NCBI RefSeq assembly: GCF_001517425.1
Contig: NZ_FBWL01000166.1
Location: 1-64,000 of the forward strand
Direction of reading: 5' to 3'
Length of the DNA stretch: 64,000 nucleotides
Source of the DNA: Clostridium sp. C105KSO13
Lineage (GTDB): Bacteria > Bacillota > Clostridia > Lachnospirales > Lachnospiraceae
The first letter of the stretch is position 1, and every line of letters begins with the position of its first letter. This document shows positions 15,374 through 25,902 of the stretch, piece after piece. Under the pieces are notes generated by a model. That model saw only the letters and a program-made list of their open reading frames with translations, was not told where the DNA came from and searched no databases. The translations under genes were made by a program, and so were the position numbers.

Positions 15374-15577
15374 ATGAACACAGCAGTAAACAACACTCAT
15401 ATCACCCATACTTCTATCGGTGGAACGATGTATATCGTGGAATCAATGGTCAGCGAAAACGCCAGAGAAACCGCATATTCCAAGGTGAAACGGCTGATTT
15501 TGAGCAATGTCGGCACTCCGCTCAAAGTATCAGAAAGTTCACAAATACTTGCAAAATACAACTCGACTTCTGCCTGA
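15374..15577 (+). CDS. TnpW-like transposon-encoded protein
   Basis: This 67-residue protein resembles TnpW of the Tn4451/Tn4453 type: HTSIGGTMYIVESM, then a Lys-rich helix (AYSKVKRLI). It lies directly upstream of the recombinase, as TnpW does near TnpX. Its function is unproven. I place the start at ATG 15374; an upstream in-frame start at 15344 lacks an RBS. Confidence 0.75.
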   Translation: MNTAVNNTHITHTSIGGTMYIVESMVSENARETAYSKVKRLILSNVGTPLKVSESSQILAKYNSTSA

Positions 15578-15580
15578 TAG

Positions 15581-17339
<1,759 letters not shown>

Positions 17340-17352
17340 AAGACGCACCCTC

Positions 17353-17371
17353 AAAAGTGTGGGGCTTTTTT
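17353..17371 (+). other. attR: right half of the split bidirectional terminator
   Basis: An A-run (17353-17356) is followed by GTGTGGGGCTTTTTT (17357-17371), the exact complement of the left half at 2366-2380. The mecA stop codon is 4 bases further on. Confidence 0.8.
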
Positions 17372-17375
17372 AAGA

Positions 17376-18095
17376 TTATACTACAGCAAGCTTTTGTACT
17401 GCATTAGCTGATACCATGATATCGCAGTGTTCTTCCAAAAATGCCAATGTAGCACCAGAAGCTTTTTCAAGAGAGCCATACTCAGAGAGCATGTTACAAG
17501 TCTTATTAAATTCACTGTTTGTGTGCTCCGACTGTGTCAGAGCCAGAATGTACAATGAATTATCTGGATCATGGTATAATGTGTTTGAACCGTGATATAC
17601 AGGTTGAAGAAGATGTGCAACCCGGATTACCCGGTCCATGCTGTCGAAAGAAAACAACCGTACATTAAATGGTGCCGGTGGATCTGAAACGGTAGAGGTA
17701 TTCTCGGTATCAGATGCCGCCTCTTTCACCTTGTTTAGCAGATTTAAAAATTCTTCTGCCCCCTCTAACTTCTCCAGTGATTCTGGCGTATCGGAATCAA
17801 CTTCTCCCAGAGGTGTAAACTTGGAAAACCTTGTATCTAATTCCTCCGGATCTTCTACCTTTGTAATAATTAGAACGATAGAATCCGCAGAAGCAGGGAT
17901 TGCTTCTATCATTAAAGGGATGTCTTCTGCTTCAAAGCCAAAGTCAAAGGATGCCTGCTGCATCATGTCTCTGAAAAGAGATTTGGCTTTTTCCGTGCCA
18001 TATGCCAATTCGCTCAATTTTAAATGGCGTGCTGCGAGGTCGGCATGTGTCAGGGTACAACGAATCTGATTGTCATTCAGTTTTTCGATTTTCAT
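17376..18095 (-). CDS. MecA-like ClpC adaptor protein
   Basis: This 239-residue protein resembles MecA/YpbH: an N-terminal MKIEKLNDNQIRCTLTHADL region, an acidic Glu/Ser linker (about 90-140) and a C-terminal domain. In Bacillus, MecA hands substrates such as ComK to the ClpCP protease; the target here is unknown. Its terminator is the half-hairpin just beyond the stop codon, now cut by the element, so mecA transcripts may run into the 3' end of the recombinase gene in antisense. The RBS is AAGGATG. Confidence 0.88.
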   Translation of the reverse strand: MKIEKLNDNQIRCTLTHADLAARHLKLSELAYGTEKAKSLFRDMMQQASFDFGFEAEDIPLMIEAIPASADSIVLIITKVEDPEELDTRFSKFTPLGEVDSDTPESLEKLEGAEEFLNLLNKVKEAASDTENTSTVSDPPAPFNVRLFSFDSMDRVIRVAHLLQPVYHGSNTLYHDPDNSLYILALTQSEHTNSEFNKTCNMLSEYGSLEKASGATLAFLEEHCDIMVSANAVQKLAVV

Positions 18096-18149
18096 ATCAT
18101 CACATCCTTACGAATTGTTATATCAAAAAATATATATCTTCTCACTGTT

Positions 18150-18178
18150 AGTATAAACAAAAACAAAAAATATGTAAA
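18150..18178 (-). promoter_or_regulatory. mecA promoter
   Basis: On the minus strand TTTACA (18173-18178) and TATACT (18150-18155) are 17 bases apart. Confidence 0.7.
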
Positions 18179-18250
18179 GAGAAACCAGAAGAGTTTATAG
18201 TACTTTTATGGTTATCAACAAATGTGGAGAGCTTATAAACAATAAACACA

Positions 18251-18279
18251 TTGAAAAGTATGTATAGCTTTTCTATAAT
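18251..18279 (+). promoter_or_regulatory. Promoter of the 18548 gene, with a long leader
   Basis: TTGAAA (18251-18256) and TATAAT (18274-18279) are 17 bases apart. The first convincing start codon is about 260 bases downstream. The leader (about 18286-18547) holds an AAAGGAGGTG at 18325-18334 with no good start codon after it, and a possible stem pairing TACTACC near 18438 with GGTGGTA near 18465. No known riboswitch was recognised. Confidence 0.65.
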
Positions 18280-18547
18280 TGCAGTTACAGAAGATAGTAT
18301 ATCAGGATAAATAAATGTTTATACAAAGGAGGTGCAAAAAGGTTAATCATATCTAGTAAATGTTCGTGTAATTCATATGTCCGTTTCAAGGATAAAACCA
18401 TCAAAATTTTCATAATGAGAAAGAAACCGTAGAGTCATACTACCTTCTATACTGCCATAATCCGGTGGTACGTCACGATACCTCCGTGAAATTGAAAAAC
18501 CAGGCAGCAATCCAATATTTATCTGAATCTACGGGGAAAGGAGAACC

Positions 18548-18850
18548 ATGGAGATTGGTGAGGCAGCGTACAAGTACAGAGATTTATATGCGGAACTCGA
18601 GAATTATGAAAAAAACGGAGTGCCCATGCATCTTGAAGGCAGCCCGGCGAGTCCGATGCAAATTGTGACAGCACACATGATCCGAGAAGAAGGCTGCTAT
18701 ATGCGTGACTATGTCATGGATGAGAAAGGATACATAGAATCACTTATTTTCGTAAACATTAATTATGATCAGGCGAAGAATCCCCTCAATACGCCGGAAG
18801 GAGATACCATAGAAAGACAGAAGAAGTACATTAGGCAAAGCCTTTCATGA
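18548..18850 (+). CDS. Hypothetical protein
   Basis: This 100-residue soluble protein has no signal peptide or obvious motif. It holds an N-terminal helical stretch, IGEAAYKYRDLYAELENYEK, and a mixed region with two Cys/Met-rich strands. The ATG follows AAAGGAGAACC. I do not recognise it. It is a single-gene unit with an unusually long leader. Confidence 0.65.
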   Translation: MEIGEAAYKYRDLYAELENYEKNGVPMHLEGSPASPMQIVTAHMIREEGCYMRDYVMDEKGYIESLIFVNINYDQAKNPLNTPEGDTIERQKKYIRQSLS

Positions 18851-18895
18851 GCAGTATATTTTTTACGTATTAAACTACTAATGTTTAATAAGGTA

Positions 18896-18904
18896 TGATA
18901 TAAT
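18896..18904 (+). promoter_or_regulatory. Extended -10 promoter of the GH18 gene
   Basis: TGaTATAAT at 18896-18904 is an extended -10 element; no good -35 box is present. The 11-base sequence ACTACTAATGT at 18874-18884 upstream recurs before the rhomboid gene promoter. Confidence 0.55.
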
Positions 18905-18927
18905 AGGCTCTACATAGGAGGTACGGC

Positions 18928-20856
18928 ATGGACGAAAGAGAAAAGAAAGCCGAATATGCCCGAAAAGCATTCCAGCAGAATGCACAAAAAAGACGCCCAG
19001 GCTGCAGTGACCAGAGACCGGGAAGCTTTAGGCCGGGTAGTCCAGGATTAAATGGCCAAAGGCCACGAAAAAAGAGCAGCCGGGCAAGGCGGAGAAGACG
19101 TAATTTGATTATAAGAACATTTATTTTTATTGTTCTGATTATTATTGTAGTTATGGGGTTATTAATCTGGAAAAAATACGGCTCATCAAAAGAGAAGGTA
19201 GATTTGAAAGAATATTATGGTATACAGAATAGCGATGACCTCGCAGTAGTAGTAGATGATCGGATTATGAGCGATGGTGAAGCTGCCTCTGCAGGCGGCA
19301 AGCTGTTTGACGGCGTCCCTTATATAGAATATTCCGTCGTTCGTGATTATATCAATGAAAGATTCTATTGGGATTCTAATGAAAATGTCCTGCTGTACAC
19401 ATTGCCGGATGGCAGTGTTTCTGTGAATGTCGGAAGTAACGAGTATACAGATGTAAAAGAAAAAAAGAGTGAGGACTATGTAATTTTAAAGACAGAAGGC
19501 AAGACTGCGTATATCGCACTTTCGTTTATAAAGCAATACACAGATATGGAGTACTCCGTAGAGAATAATCCTATATCTAGAGCTGTAATCGAATGCGACT
19601 GGAGTGAAAAAGAAGTATCTACACTCAGAAGAGATACTAAGGTCAGGTATCAAGGCGGTGTAAAGAGCCCTATTTTGACGGAGGTCAGTAAATCAGATAA
19701 GGTATGGATACTTGAGGACGAGAATGACTGGATGAAGATTCGTACAAGCGACGGGTTCATCGGTTATGTCAAGACAAATTCACTCAAGAAAGTTACCAAA
19801 GAAGTGGTGAGCAGAGATTTCAAAGAACCTGAGTACACCAACATATCAGTAGATCATACCATCAACATGGCATGGCATAATGTAGAAAATGATACGGCTA
19901 ACAGCTATATTCTTGAGATGATAGCCAATACAAAAGGGCTTACAACAATAGCACCTACATGGTTCAACATTTCCGATACGGATGGGAATATTTCATCTCT
20001 TGCTAATTCCGAGTATGTGAACTATGCGCACAAATCTAATATTGATGTGTGGGCTACGCTTCGAGATTTTCACGGAGGGATTAACTCCTACGATGAAACA
20101 TATGAAGTGCTCAGTTATACTTCAAAGAGAGAAAATTTGATTAATCAGGTTATCGCAGCGGCCCTTCAAAACAATATTGACGGAATTAATCTGGACTTTG
20201 AGCTGGTTTCCGAGGAATGTGGAGAACATTTTATTCAATTTGTGCGTGAGCTATCGGTAAAATGCAGACAAAATGCTCTTGTTTTCACCGTTGATAATTA
20301 TGTACCAATGCCATATAACAAGCAATATCATTTAACGGAACAAGGGAAGGTTGCCGATTATGTCATTATTATGGCCTATGATGAACATACGGAAAGTTCC
20401 TATGAGGCCGGTTCCGTTTCGTCCTATAATTATGTAAAAGACGGAATTAAAAATGCGCTGAAGGCTGTTCCGGCAACAAAGCTTGTGGGTGCCATACCTT
20501 TCTATACACGGCTGTGGGAAGAGACTCCAAAGACCGAGGAAGAGTTGGCAGAGCAAGCGGGCACCGAGGCGGCAGGTTATCCAAATAAGGTAACAAGCAG
20601 AGCCGTCGGCATGGACGAGGCAAAAGAATTGCTCGGCTCAGCAGGAGTAAATGCTGAGTGGGATAATAAGACAAAGCAGAACTATGCTCAGTGGGAAGCT
20701 GACAGCACAATCTATAAGATATGGCTGGAAGACAGTGAGTCAATAGAAGAAAAACTAAAACTGATTAAGAGCAACAAGCTTGCAGGAGCTGCTGAATGGA
20801 GACTCGGCTGGGAGAATCCCGAGATATGGAATCTCATCATCCAATATGTGAACTAG
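18928..20856 (+). CDS. Membrane-anchored GH18 family glycosidase with SH3 domain
   Basis: This 642-residue protein has a basic N-terminus, one membrane helix (about 53-76), a stalk region resembling a copper amine oxidase N-like domain (about 95-215), an SH3 domain (about 235-290) and a GH18 barrel (about 305-640). The catalytic motif reads DGINLDFEL; the catalytic Glu is kept, while the middle Asp of DGxDxDxE is Asn. It resembles YaaH-type spore or wall enzymes. The RBS is TAGGAGG. It precedes an amidase gene, suggesting a cell-wall pair. Confidence 0.9.
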   Translation: MDEREKKAEYARKAFQQNAQKRRPGCSDQRPGSFRPGSPGLNGQRPRKKSSRARRRRRNLIIRTFIFIVLIIIVVMGLLIWKKYGSSKEKVDLKEYYGIQNSDDLAVVVDDRIMSDGEAASAGGKLFDGVPYIEYSVVRDYINERFYWDSNENVLLYTLPDGSVSVNVGSNEYTDVKEKKSEDYVILKTEGKTAYIALSFIKQYTDMEYSVENNPISRAVIECDWSEKEVSTLRRDTKVRYQGGVKSPILTEVSKSDKVWILEDENDWMKIRTSDGFIGYVKTNSLKKVTKEVVSRDFKEPEYTNISVDHTINMAWHNVENDTANSYILEMIANTKGLTTIAPTWFNISDTDGNISSLANSEYVNYAHKSNIDVWATLRDFHGGINSYDETYEVLSYTSKRENLINQVIAAALQNNIDGINLDFELVSEECGEHFIQFVRELSVKCRQNALVFTVDNYVPMPYNKQYHLTEQGKVADYVIIMAYDEHTESSYEAGSVSSYNYVKDGIKNALKAVPATKLVGAIPFYTRLWEETPKTEEELAEQAGTEAAGYPNKVTSRAVGMDEAKELLGSAGVNAEWDNKTKQNYAQWEADSTIYKIWLEDSESIEEKLKLIKSNKLAGAAEWRLGWENPEIWNLIIQYVN

Positions 20857-20978
20857 ACGCAAGAAACATCCTTTTTCCGCATATATATAGGAAGAATGCA
20901 TACCTATTGAATGGTTAACTTCCACTAAGTAAGCGATTGAACATAGTGTTCAATAAGAAAAGGAAAGGGGATGTTTTT

Positions 20979-21689
20979 TTGCGCCGTAAATTCGGGATAC
21001 TGGGACTGCTTGTACTACTTGTATGTGCTGTAATTGGGAGCCAGAGGGCAGGTGAATACCTTTATAGGAATTATATTAACCGTGATACAAAAGAAACGGC
21101 GGCATCAGGCACAAAGGAGAAGCAGGTCATCATAATTGACCCGGGACACGGAGGGAGAGACCCCGGAAAAGTCGGGGTAACCAAAACCCAGGAAAAGGAC
21201 TTGAACCTACAGATATCGCTTAAGGTAAAAACCATGCTTGAAAAGCAGGGTATTAAGGTCATTATGACTCGTGAAGATGACAATGGCCTTGGGGATTCAA
21301 AGGTGGAGGATATGAAAAAAAGGGTTTCTATTATCAATAATGAGAAACCTGTTCTGGCAGTAAGCATACATCAGAACAGTTATCATGAAGAAAGCATACA
21401 TGGAGCCCAGGTGTTTTACTTCACCCATTCCAGCGAAGGAGAGAAGCTGGCAAAGATTATGCAGGAAGCCCTGCTCGACGCAGATCCGGATAATACAAGG
21501 CAGGCTAAGGCAAATGATACATACTATATGCTGAAAAAGACAGATGCACCGGTTATTATTGTAGAATGCGGATTTCTGAGCAACAGGTCAGAAGCGGAAA
21601 AACTTGACGACGAGGAATATCAAAATGCTCTCACCAAGGCAATCTGTAATGGAATTCAAAACTGCCTGTCACAGCAAAAGGATTCGTAA
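20979..21689 (+). CDS. N-acetylmuramoyl-L-alanine amidase, CwlD-like
   Basis: This zinc amidase of the Amidase_3 family, about 236 residues long, cuts the bond between muramic acid and the stem peptide. One N-terminal membrane anchor is followed by the catalytic domain. Zinc and catalytic residues appear in DPGHGGRDPG, SIHQNS and VECGFLSN. I place the start at TTG 20979 because AGGAAAGGGG lies 8 bases upstream; an in-frame TTG at 20937 is possible but lacks an RBS. The short form resembles CwlD, needed for spore cortex muramic lactam in Bacillus. Confidence 0.88.
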   Translation: MRRKFGILGLLVLLVCAVIGSQRAGEYLYRNYINRDTKETAASGTKEKQVIIIDPGHGGRDPGKVGVTKTQEKDLNLQISLKVKTMLEKQGIKVIMTREDDNGLGDSKVEDMKKRVSIINNEKPVLAVSIHQNSYHEESIHGAQVFYFTHSSEGEKLAKIMQEALLDADPDNTRQAKANDTYYMLKKTDAPVIIVECGFLSNRSEAEKLDDEEYQNALTKAICNGIQNCLSQQKDS

Positions 21690-21738
21690 TACGCAGAACG
21701 TAATTTTTACAAAGAGAGTTTTTTTTTGGGATAAATAA

Positions 21739-21747
21739 TGGTATAAT
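21739..21747 (+). promoter_or_regulatory. Extended -10 promoter giving a possibly leaderless mRNA
   Basis: TGgTATAAT sits at 21739-21747, only 7 bases before the ATG at 21755. Transcription would start at or next to the start codon. No RBS is present. Confidence 0.55.
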
Positions 21748-21754
21748 AAAAATT

Positions 21755-23281
21755 ATGAAAACGATAATAAGAAAGATAGATAAAAATCAGATAGATGAAA
21801 AGGTAATAGAGGAAGCAGGAGAGGTATTGAAAGAGGGCGGTCTTGTTGCTTTTCCCACAGAAACGGTCTATGGACTGGGAGCGAATGCTCTGGATGAGGA
21901 GGCGGCAAAGAAGACTTATGCAGCAAAGGGGCGCCCTTCGGATAACCCTCTCATAGTGCATATTGCAGATGTACAGGCGCTGGATGAAATAGCAGTAAAT
22001 ATACCAGAGGAGACAGAGGAACTGACGTTTCGTTTTTGGCCGGGGCCCTTGACTATGATTTTTGAAAAAAGTAAAAGTGTCCCTTACGGAACGACGGGCG
22101 GGCTGGAGACTGTAGCTGTGCGCATGCCCAGCGACCCTATAGCAAGAGAACTAATACTGGCGGCGGGGGGATATGTTTCTGCCCCCAGTGCCAATACATC
22201 TGGCCGGCCAAGTCCCACAACGGCACAACATGTGGAGGCAGATCTGGGTGGAAAGATTGATATGATATTGGATGGCGGAAGTGTTGACATAGGGCTTGAA
22301 TCTACTATTGTTGATATGACTGTTGTTCCGCCTATGATACTGCGCCCGGGCGCGATTACAGTGGACATGCTGGAGACGGTCATCGGACCTGTCAGTGTGG
22401 ATGAGACTATTTATGGAAGCGAAAGCATGCAGCATCCAAAGGCTCCCGGTATGAAATATCGTCATTATGCGCCAAAAGCTAAAATGATGATTGTGGAGGG
22501 CACTCTGCGAGAGGAGGTTCTTGCAATACAGCAATTGGCCTATGCTGCCTGCCGTGAGGGAAAGAATGCAGGTATCATTGCAACAAACGAGACATTTGTG
22601 TATTACACTCACGGAATTGTTAAGAATATCGGAACCCGCGATAACGATAAGACAATTGCAAGAAATCTTTATGCAGTGCTTCGGGAGTTTGATGAGGAGG
22701 ATGTTCAGGAGATATATAGTGAATCCTTTGTGACCCAGGGTATCGGCAGTGCAATCATGAATCGACTCGAGAAGGCCGCCGGGCATTTGAGGATTCCTGC
22801 GTCTGTGATTGTCAGGCAGCAGCAATATCGCCGGATTCTTTTCCTGAGCAATACAGATACAAGCAGAGGCCCAATGGCGGCGGAACTTCTGAGGAATCAA
22901 GATCTGGAGCAGGAGTATGACATAGTTTCCAGGGGGCTTGTGGTACTTTTTCCAGAGCCTGTGAACCAAAAAGTGGAAGCGATATTAAAAAGCAGTCAGA
23001 TGAGCCTGAAAGAGTACTTTTCTATAGCCCTTTCGGATGATGACCTGGATGAGGACACATTGATTCTCACGATGGATGAAAGTCAGAAGTGGAAAATTGT
23101 CTCTGAATATGATAATATAAAAAACGTTTATACATTAAATGAGTTTACAGAAGACGATACTGAGATACCGAATCCATACGGGCAGCCATTGACAGCATAT
23201 GGAGAATGCTATGAAATAATTTGCGGGTTAATAAAAAAATTAACAAATAAACTTAATTCATTTACTAGAGGAGGAAAATGA
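21755..23281 (+). CDS. Sua5/YwlC threonylcarbamoyl-AMP synthase fused to a degenerate LMW phosphatase
   Basis: This 508-residue protein has two parts. Residues 1-345 form a Sua5-type enzyme ([31 protein letters not shown], and the Sua5 C-terminal domain) that makes threonylcarbamoyl-AMP for tRNA t6A. Residues 355-508 match low-molecular-weight protein phosphatases such as YwlE, whose gene adjoins ywlC in Bacillus. The phosphatase nucleophile is lost: the C-x5-R loop reads S365-NTDTS-R371. The usual DP acid is N473 (IPNPYG). The domain is therefore probably inactive and may bind phospho-ligands or be structural. No RBS precedes the ATG. Confidence 0.92.
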   Translation: MKTIIRKIDKNQIDEKVIEEAGEVLKEGGLVAFPTETVYGLGANALDEEAAKKTYAAKGRPSDNPLIVHIADVQALDEIAVNIPEETEELTFRFWPGPLTMIFEKSKSVPYGTTGGLETVAVRMPSDPIARELILAAGGYVSAPSANTSGRPSPTTAQHVEADLGGKIDMILDGGSVDIGLESTIVDMTVVPPMILRPGAITVDMLETVIGPVSVDETIYGSESMQHPKAPGMKYRHYAPKAKMMIVEGTLREEVLAIQQLAYAACREGKNAGIIATNETFVYYTHGIVKNIGTRDNDKTIARNLYAVLREFDEEDVQEIYSESFVTQGIGSAIMNRLEKAAGHLRIPASVIVRQQQYRRILFLSNTDTSRGPMAAELLRNQDLEQEYDIVSRGLVVLFPEPVNQKVEAILKSSQMSLKEYFSIALSDDDLDEDTLILTMDESQKWKIVSEYDNIKNVYTLNEFTEDDTEIPNPYGQPLTAYGECYEIICGLIKKLTNKLNSFTRGGK

Positions 23282-23910
23282 TGTCAGTAGTACACATTAT
23301 GGATCATCCATTGATTCAGCACAAAATCAGCTACATCCGAAGCGAGGAGGTTGGAACAAAAGAATTTCGCGAAGTAGTAGGAGAAATTGCGGGTTTGATG
23401 TGTTTTGAGGCAACAAGAGACCTGAAGCTGCAGGATGTGAAGATTAAGACGCCGATATGCGAGACGATCGGGAGGGAACTGACCGGAAAGAAACTTGCGG
23501 TAGTACCTATTTTAAGAGCAGGGCTTGGAATGGTGGATGGAATGTTATCCCTCATACCTGCCGCGAAGGTAGGACATATAGGACTTTACCGTGATCCGGA
23601 TACATTTGAACCAGTAGAATATTACTGCAAGCTTCCGGCGGACTGCGATGAGAGAGAGGTATTTGTGGTAGATCCTATGCTGGCAACAGGCGGCTCCAGC
23701 ACGGCTGCGATACAGATGCTGAAAGAAAAGGGCGTGAAGAGAATACGTTTTCTATGCATTATTGCAGCACCGGAAGGTGTAGAAAGAATGAAGAAAGAAC
23801 ATCCGGACGTAGACCTTTATATTGGTGCCCTTGATGAACGCCTCGATGATCACAAGTATATCATTCCTGGTCTTGGTGATGCCGGCGACCGTATTTTTGG
23901 GACAAAATAG
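23278..23910 (+). CDS. Uracil phosphoribosyltransferase
   Basis: This 210-residue enzyme converts uracil and PRPP to UMP in pyrimidine salvage. The family signatures [16 protein letters not shown] and the PRPP loop [12 protein letters not shown] are intact. Its ATG overlaps the stop of the Sua5 fusion gene (ATGATG after AGGAGG), so the genes are translationally coupled; ATG 23281 is an equal alternative start. The next gene, dCMP deaminase, also serves pyrimidine nucleotide supply. Confidence 0.97.
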   Translation: MMSVVHIMDHPLIQHKISYIRSEEVGTKEFREVVGEIAGLMCFEATRDLKLQDVKIKTPICETIGRELTGKKLAVVPILRAGLGMVDGMLSLIPAAKVGHIGLYRDPDTFEPVEYYCKLPADCDEREVFVVDPMLATGGSSTAAIQMLKEKGVKRIRFLCIIAAPEGVERMKKEHPDVDLYIGALDERLDDHKYIIPGLGDAGDRIFGTK

Positions 23911-23931
23911 ACATAAAGGAGGCCGGTGCAT

Positions 23932-24420
23932 ATGTCAGGCAAAAGAGAGGACTATTTGTCTTGGGATGAGTACTTTATGGGAGTTGCAAAGTTGTCAGGG
24001 ATGCGCTCCAAGGATCCAAACACCCAGGTGGGTTGCTGTATAGTGAGTCAGGATAATAAAATATTATCTATGGGATACAATGGCTTTCCGATTGGATGCT
24101 CAGACGATGAATTCCCCTGGGACAGAGAAGGGGGCGATCCACTGGAGACCAAGTATGTGTATTCCACTCACAGCGAGTTGAATGCTATTTTGAATTATAA
24201 CGGGGGAAGCCTTGCCGGAGCTAAGCTCTATGTCTCCCTGTTTCCCTGCAACGAATGTGCAAAGGCGATTATTCAGGCAGGGATTAAAGAAGTTATATTC
24301 GAATGTGACAAATATGCGGAGACAGCTTCTGTTATGGCGTCAAAAAAAATGATGGATGCATCGGGTGTCCGATATCATCGCTATCATAAAACAAACAGGG
24401 AAATACAGATACAACTGTAA
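23932..24420 (+). CDS. Deoxycytidylate deaminase (ComEB family)
   Basis: This 162-residue zinc enzyme turns dCMP into dUMP, feeding dTMP synthesis. The zinc ligands are visible: His in STHSELNAI with its Glu, and the Cys pair in FPCNECAK. ATG 23932 lies 9 bases after AAAGGAGG; an in-frame GTG at 23926 is too close to the RBS. It forms an operon with upp, 21 bases apart. Confidence 0.93.
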   Translation: MSGKREDYLSWDEYFMGVAKLSGMRSKDPNTQVGCCIVSQDNKILSMGYNGFPIGCSDDEFPWDREGGDPLETKYVYSTHSELNAILNYNGGSLAGAKLYVSLFPCNECAKAIIQAGIKEVIFECDKYAETASVMASKKMMDASGVRYHRYHKTNREIQIQL

Positions 24421-24495
24421 ATATAATAGAGAAGGCGAATATTCCTGCACCAATTCGAATAGGATATCATATAGGCAGATTGGAGGAATATGACT

Positions 24496-24705
24496 ATGGA
24501 AAATAAGCTGGCATCAACGGTTGTAAATTTTATCGTCCGTGCTGTTATTGGAATGGGGCTGATTTATCTAATTAATCAGTATTTACTCCATGGTAATAAT
24601 ACACTTAGCGTCGGCTTGAATTTGGTATCCTTTTTGACGACGGGAAGTCTTGGAATTCCAGGAGTCTGTCTTCTCTATGGTATTTTGATTTACCAAAGTT
24701 TGTGA
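24496..24705 (+). CDS. BofA-family integral membrane protein
   Basis: This 69-residue protein has two hydrophobic helices (about 8-32 and 40-67) and the BofA-type end LGIPGVCLLYGILIY. In Bacillus, BofA restrains processing of pro-sigma-K during sporulation. ATG 24496 lies 9 bases after GGAGG; ATG 24490 is only 3 bases away. It lies between dCMP deaminase and the Tad pilus operon with its own RBS. Confidence 0.85.
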   Translation: MENKLASTVVNFIVRAVIGMGLIYLINQYLLHGNNTLSVGLNLVSFLTTGSLGIPGVCLLYGILIYQSL

Positions 24706-24741
24706 GGTTTTTACAAAAAAGTGCAAATTTAGAAATGGGTA

Positions 24742-24770
24742 TAGACATTTCTGTAATCTATATTTATAAT
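24742..24770 (+). promoter_or_regulatory. Tad pilus operon promoter
   Basis: TAGACA (24742-24747) and TATAAT (24765-24770) are 17 bases apart. Confidence 0.7.
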
Positions 24771-24776
24771 ACGATT

Positions 24777-24955
24777 TACACAGTAGTTATTCAGACTGCT
24801 GTTTCATTCAGGTACTGTTCCTAGTACCGAATGTTTCTTGGGTTGGATTGTCACTTTAAATCTGACCGTCATTATTAAATCGCGCTGCAGGTTCGCAGCA
24901 ATATTTTCAGAACAATTACCAGATTTTTATTTTAAAAACGAATAGGAGGGATAGG
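24777..24955 (+). promoter_or_regulatory. Structured leader of the Tad operon
   Basis: Three consecutive hairpins can form: CAGTAG with CTGCTG (24781-24801), CATTC-a-GGTACT with AGTACC-GAATG (24805-24833, very strong), and GCTGC with GCAGC (near 24886-24901). The leader is about 180 bases long. It could be a riboswitch or attenuator, but I could not match a known class. Confidence 0.5.
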
Positions 24956-25888
24956 TTGCATCCAAAAAATTTTGTGATCTGCGATACGGAGTCGGAATAT
25001 GCTAAAAATCTTATGAGGGCTATAGATAAGCATGGAGAATTGGGGGTTCAGATGCATTTGTTTCAGGATCTGGAACAACTTAAGGAGTTTTCAAAGCAAA
25101 AGGCTATCCATATTATGGTCATTGACGAAGACTACCCGGCACAGGAGAGGCAGCAGATTGAGGCAGACAGACGTTATATACTTGTGAAAGGGGATGAGAG
25201 AGATCTGCTGCCCGGAGAAAAGGCAATATACAAGTATCAGTCCTCCGACATGATTTTGGGCAGCATTCAGGAAGGCACGATGATTATCAGTGAGGAGCCG
25301 TTAAGTAAAAAAGCTAATACCGCTGAAAGGCAGCTTATAGGAATTTATTCCCCCATCCACAGAATAGGAAAAACGAGACTTGCCATGGATCTGGGAAGAG
25401 GCTTTGCTAAGAATGGGCCGGTGTTATATCTGAACCTGGAGGAGTACTCAGGGTGCAGTTACTATTTTCCAGATAATGAGGAAGCAGATTTGGGAGATCT
25501 TTTGTATTACATTCGTCAGGAGTCAGGGAACATAGGATTGAGAATCAGTGCAATTGCCGGACAGATTGATGGCATGGATTATATTCCACCTATGCCTGTA
25601 ATACAGGATTTGAGGTCTGTGAGGGAGGAAGAGTGGATAAATCTTTTTGAAAAAGTATTTCAAAATTGTATTTACAAAACAGTTATTCTTGACCTGGGGG
25701 ACGGCATTGATGGGCTGTATGAGATCTTGAGAAGGTGCTACACCGTCTATACACCGTATATTGAGGATCCGGTTTCTCAGGCAAAGCTTAAGCAGTATGT
25801 TAGGAATTTGAGGCAGACCGGATATGAAGATGTATTGGAACATACGATACAAAAGAAGATTGAAGTAAGGGCAGGTGAAAGTATATAA
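24956..25888 (+). CDS. TadZ/CpaE-like pilus localisation ATPase
   Basis: This 310-residue protein has an N-terminal receiver-like region (about 1-115) and a MinD-like ATPase region whose loop reads SPIHRIGKTRLA, a diverged Walker A motif. TadZ proteins place the Tad pilus machine in the cell. It starts with TTG after AGGAGGG and is the first gene of the operon, 14 bases before the TadA gene. Confidence 0.82.
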   Translation: MHPKNFVICDTESEYAKNLMRAIDKHGELGVQMHLFQDLEQLKEFSKQKAIHIMVIDEDYPAQERQQIEADRRYILVKGDERDLLPGEKAIYKYQSSDMILGSIQEGTMIISEEPLSKKANTAERQLIGIYSPIHRIGKTRLAMDLGRGFAKNGPVLYLNLEEYSGCSYYFPDNEEADLGDLLYYIRQESGNIGLRISAIAGQIDGMDYIPPMPVIQDLRSVREEEWINLFEKVFQNCIYKTVILDLGDGIDGLYEILRRCYTVYTPYIEDPVSQAKLKQYVRNLRQTGYEDVLEHTIQKKIEVRAGESI

Positions 25889-25902
25889 ACAGGCTGGAAG
25901 AA

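Noticed and set aside
20939-20951. GAAC-N5-GTTC palindrome resembling a LexA box
   Set aside because: Firmicute LexA boxes need a 4-base centre; here it is 5, and the adjoining amidase is not an SOS gene.
22151-22969. 272-residue frame opposite the Sua5-fusion gene
   Set aside because: It is antisense to a conserved enzyme and lacks an RBS; the composition is typical of shadow frames.
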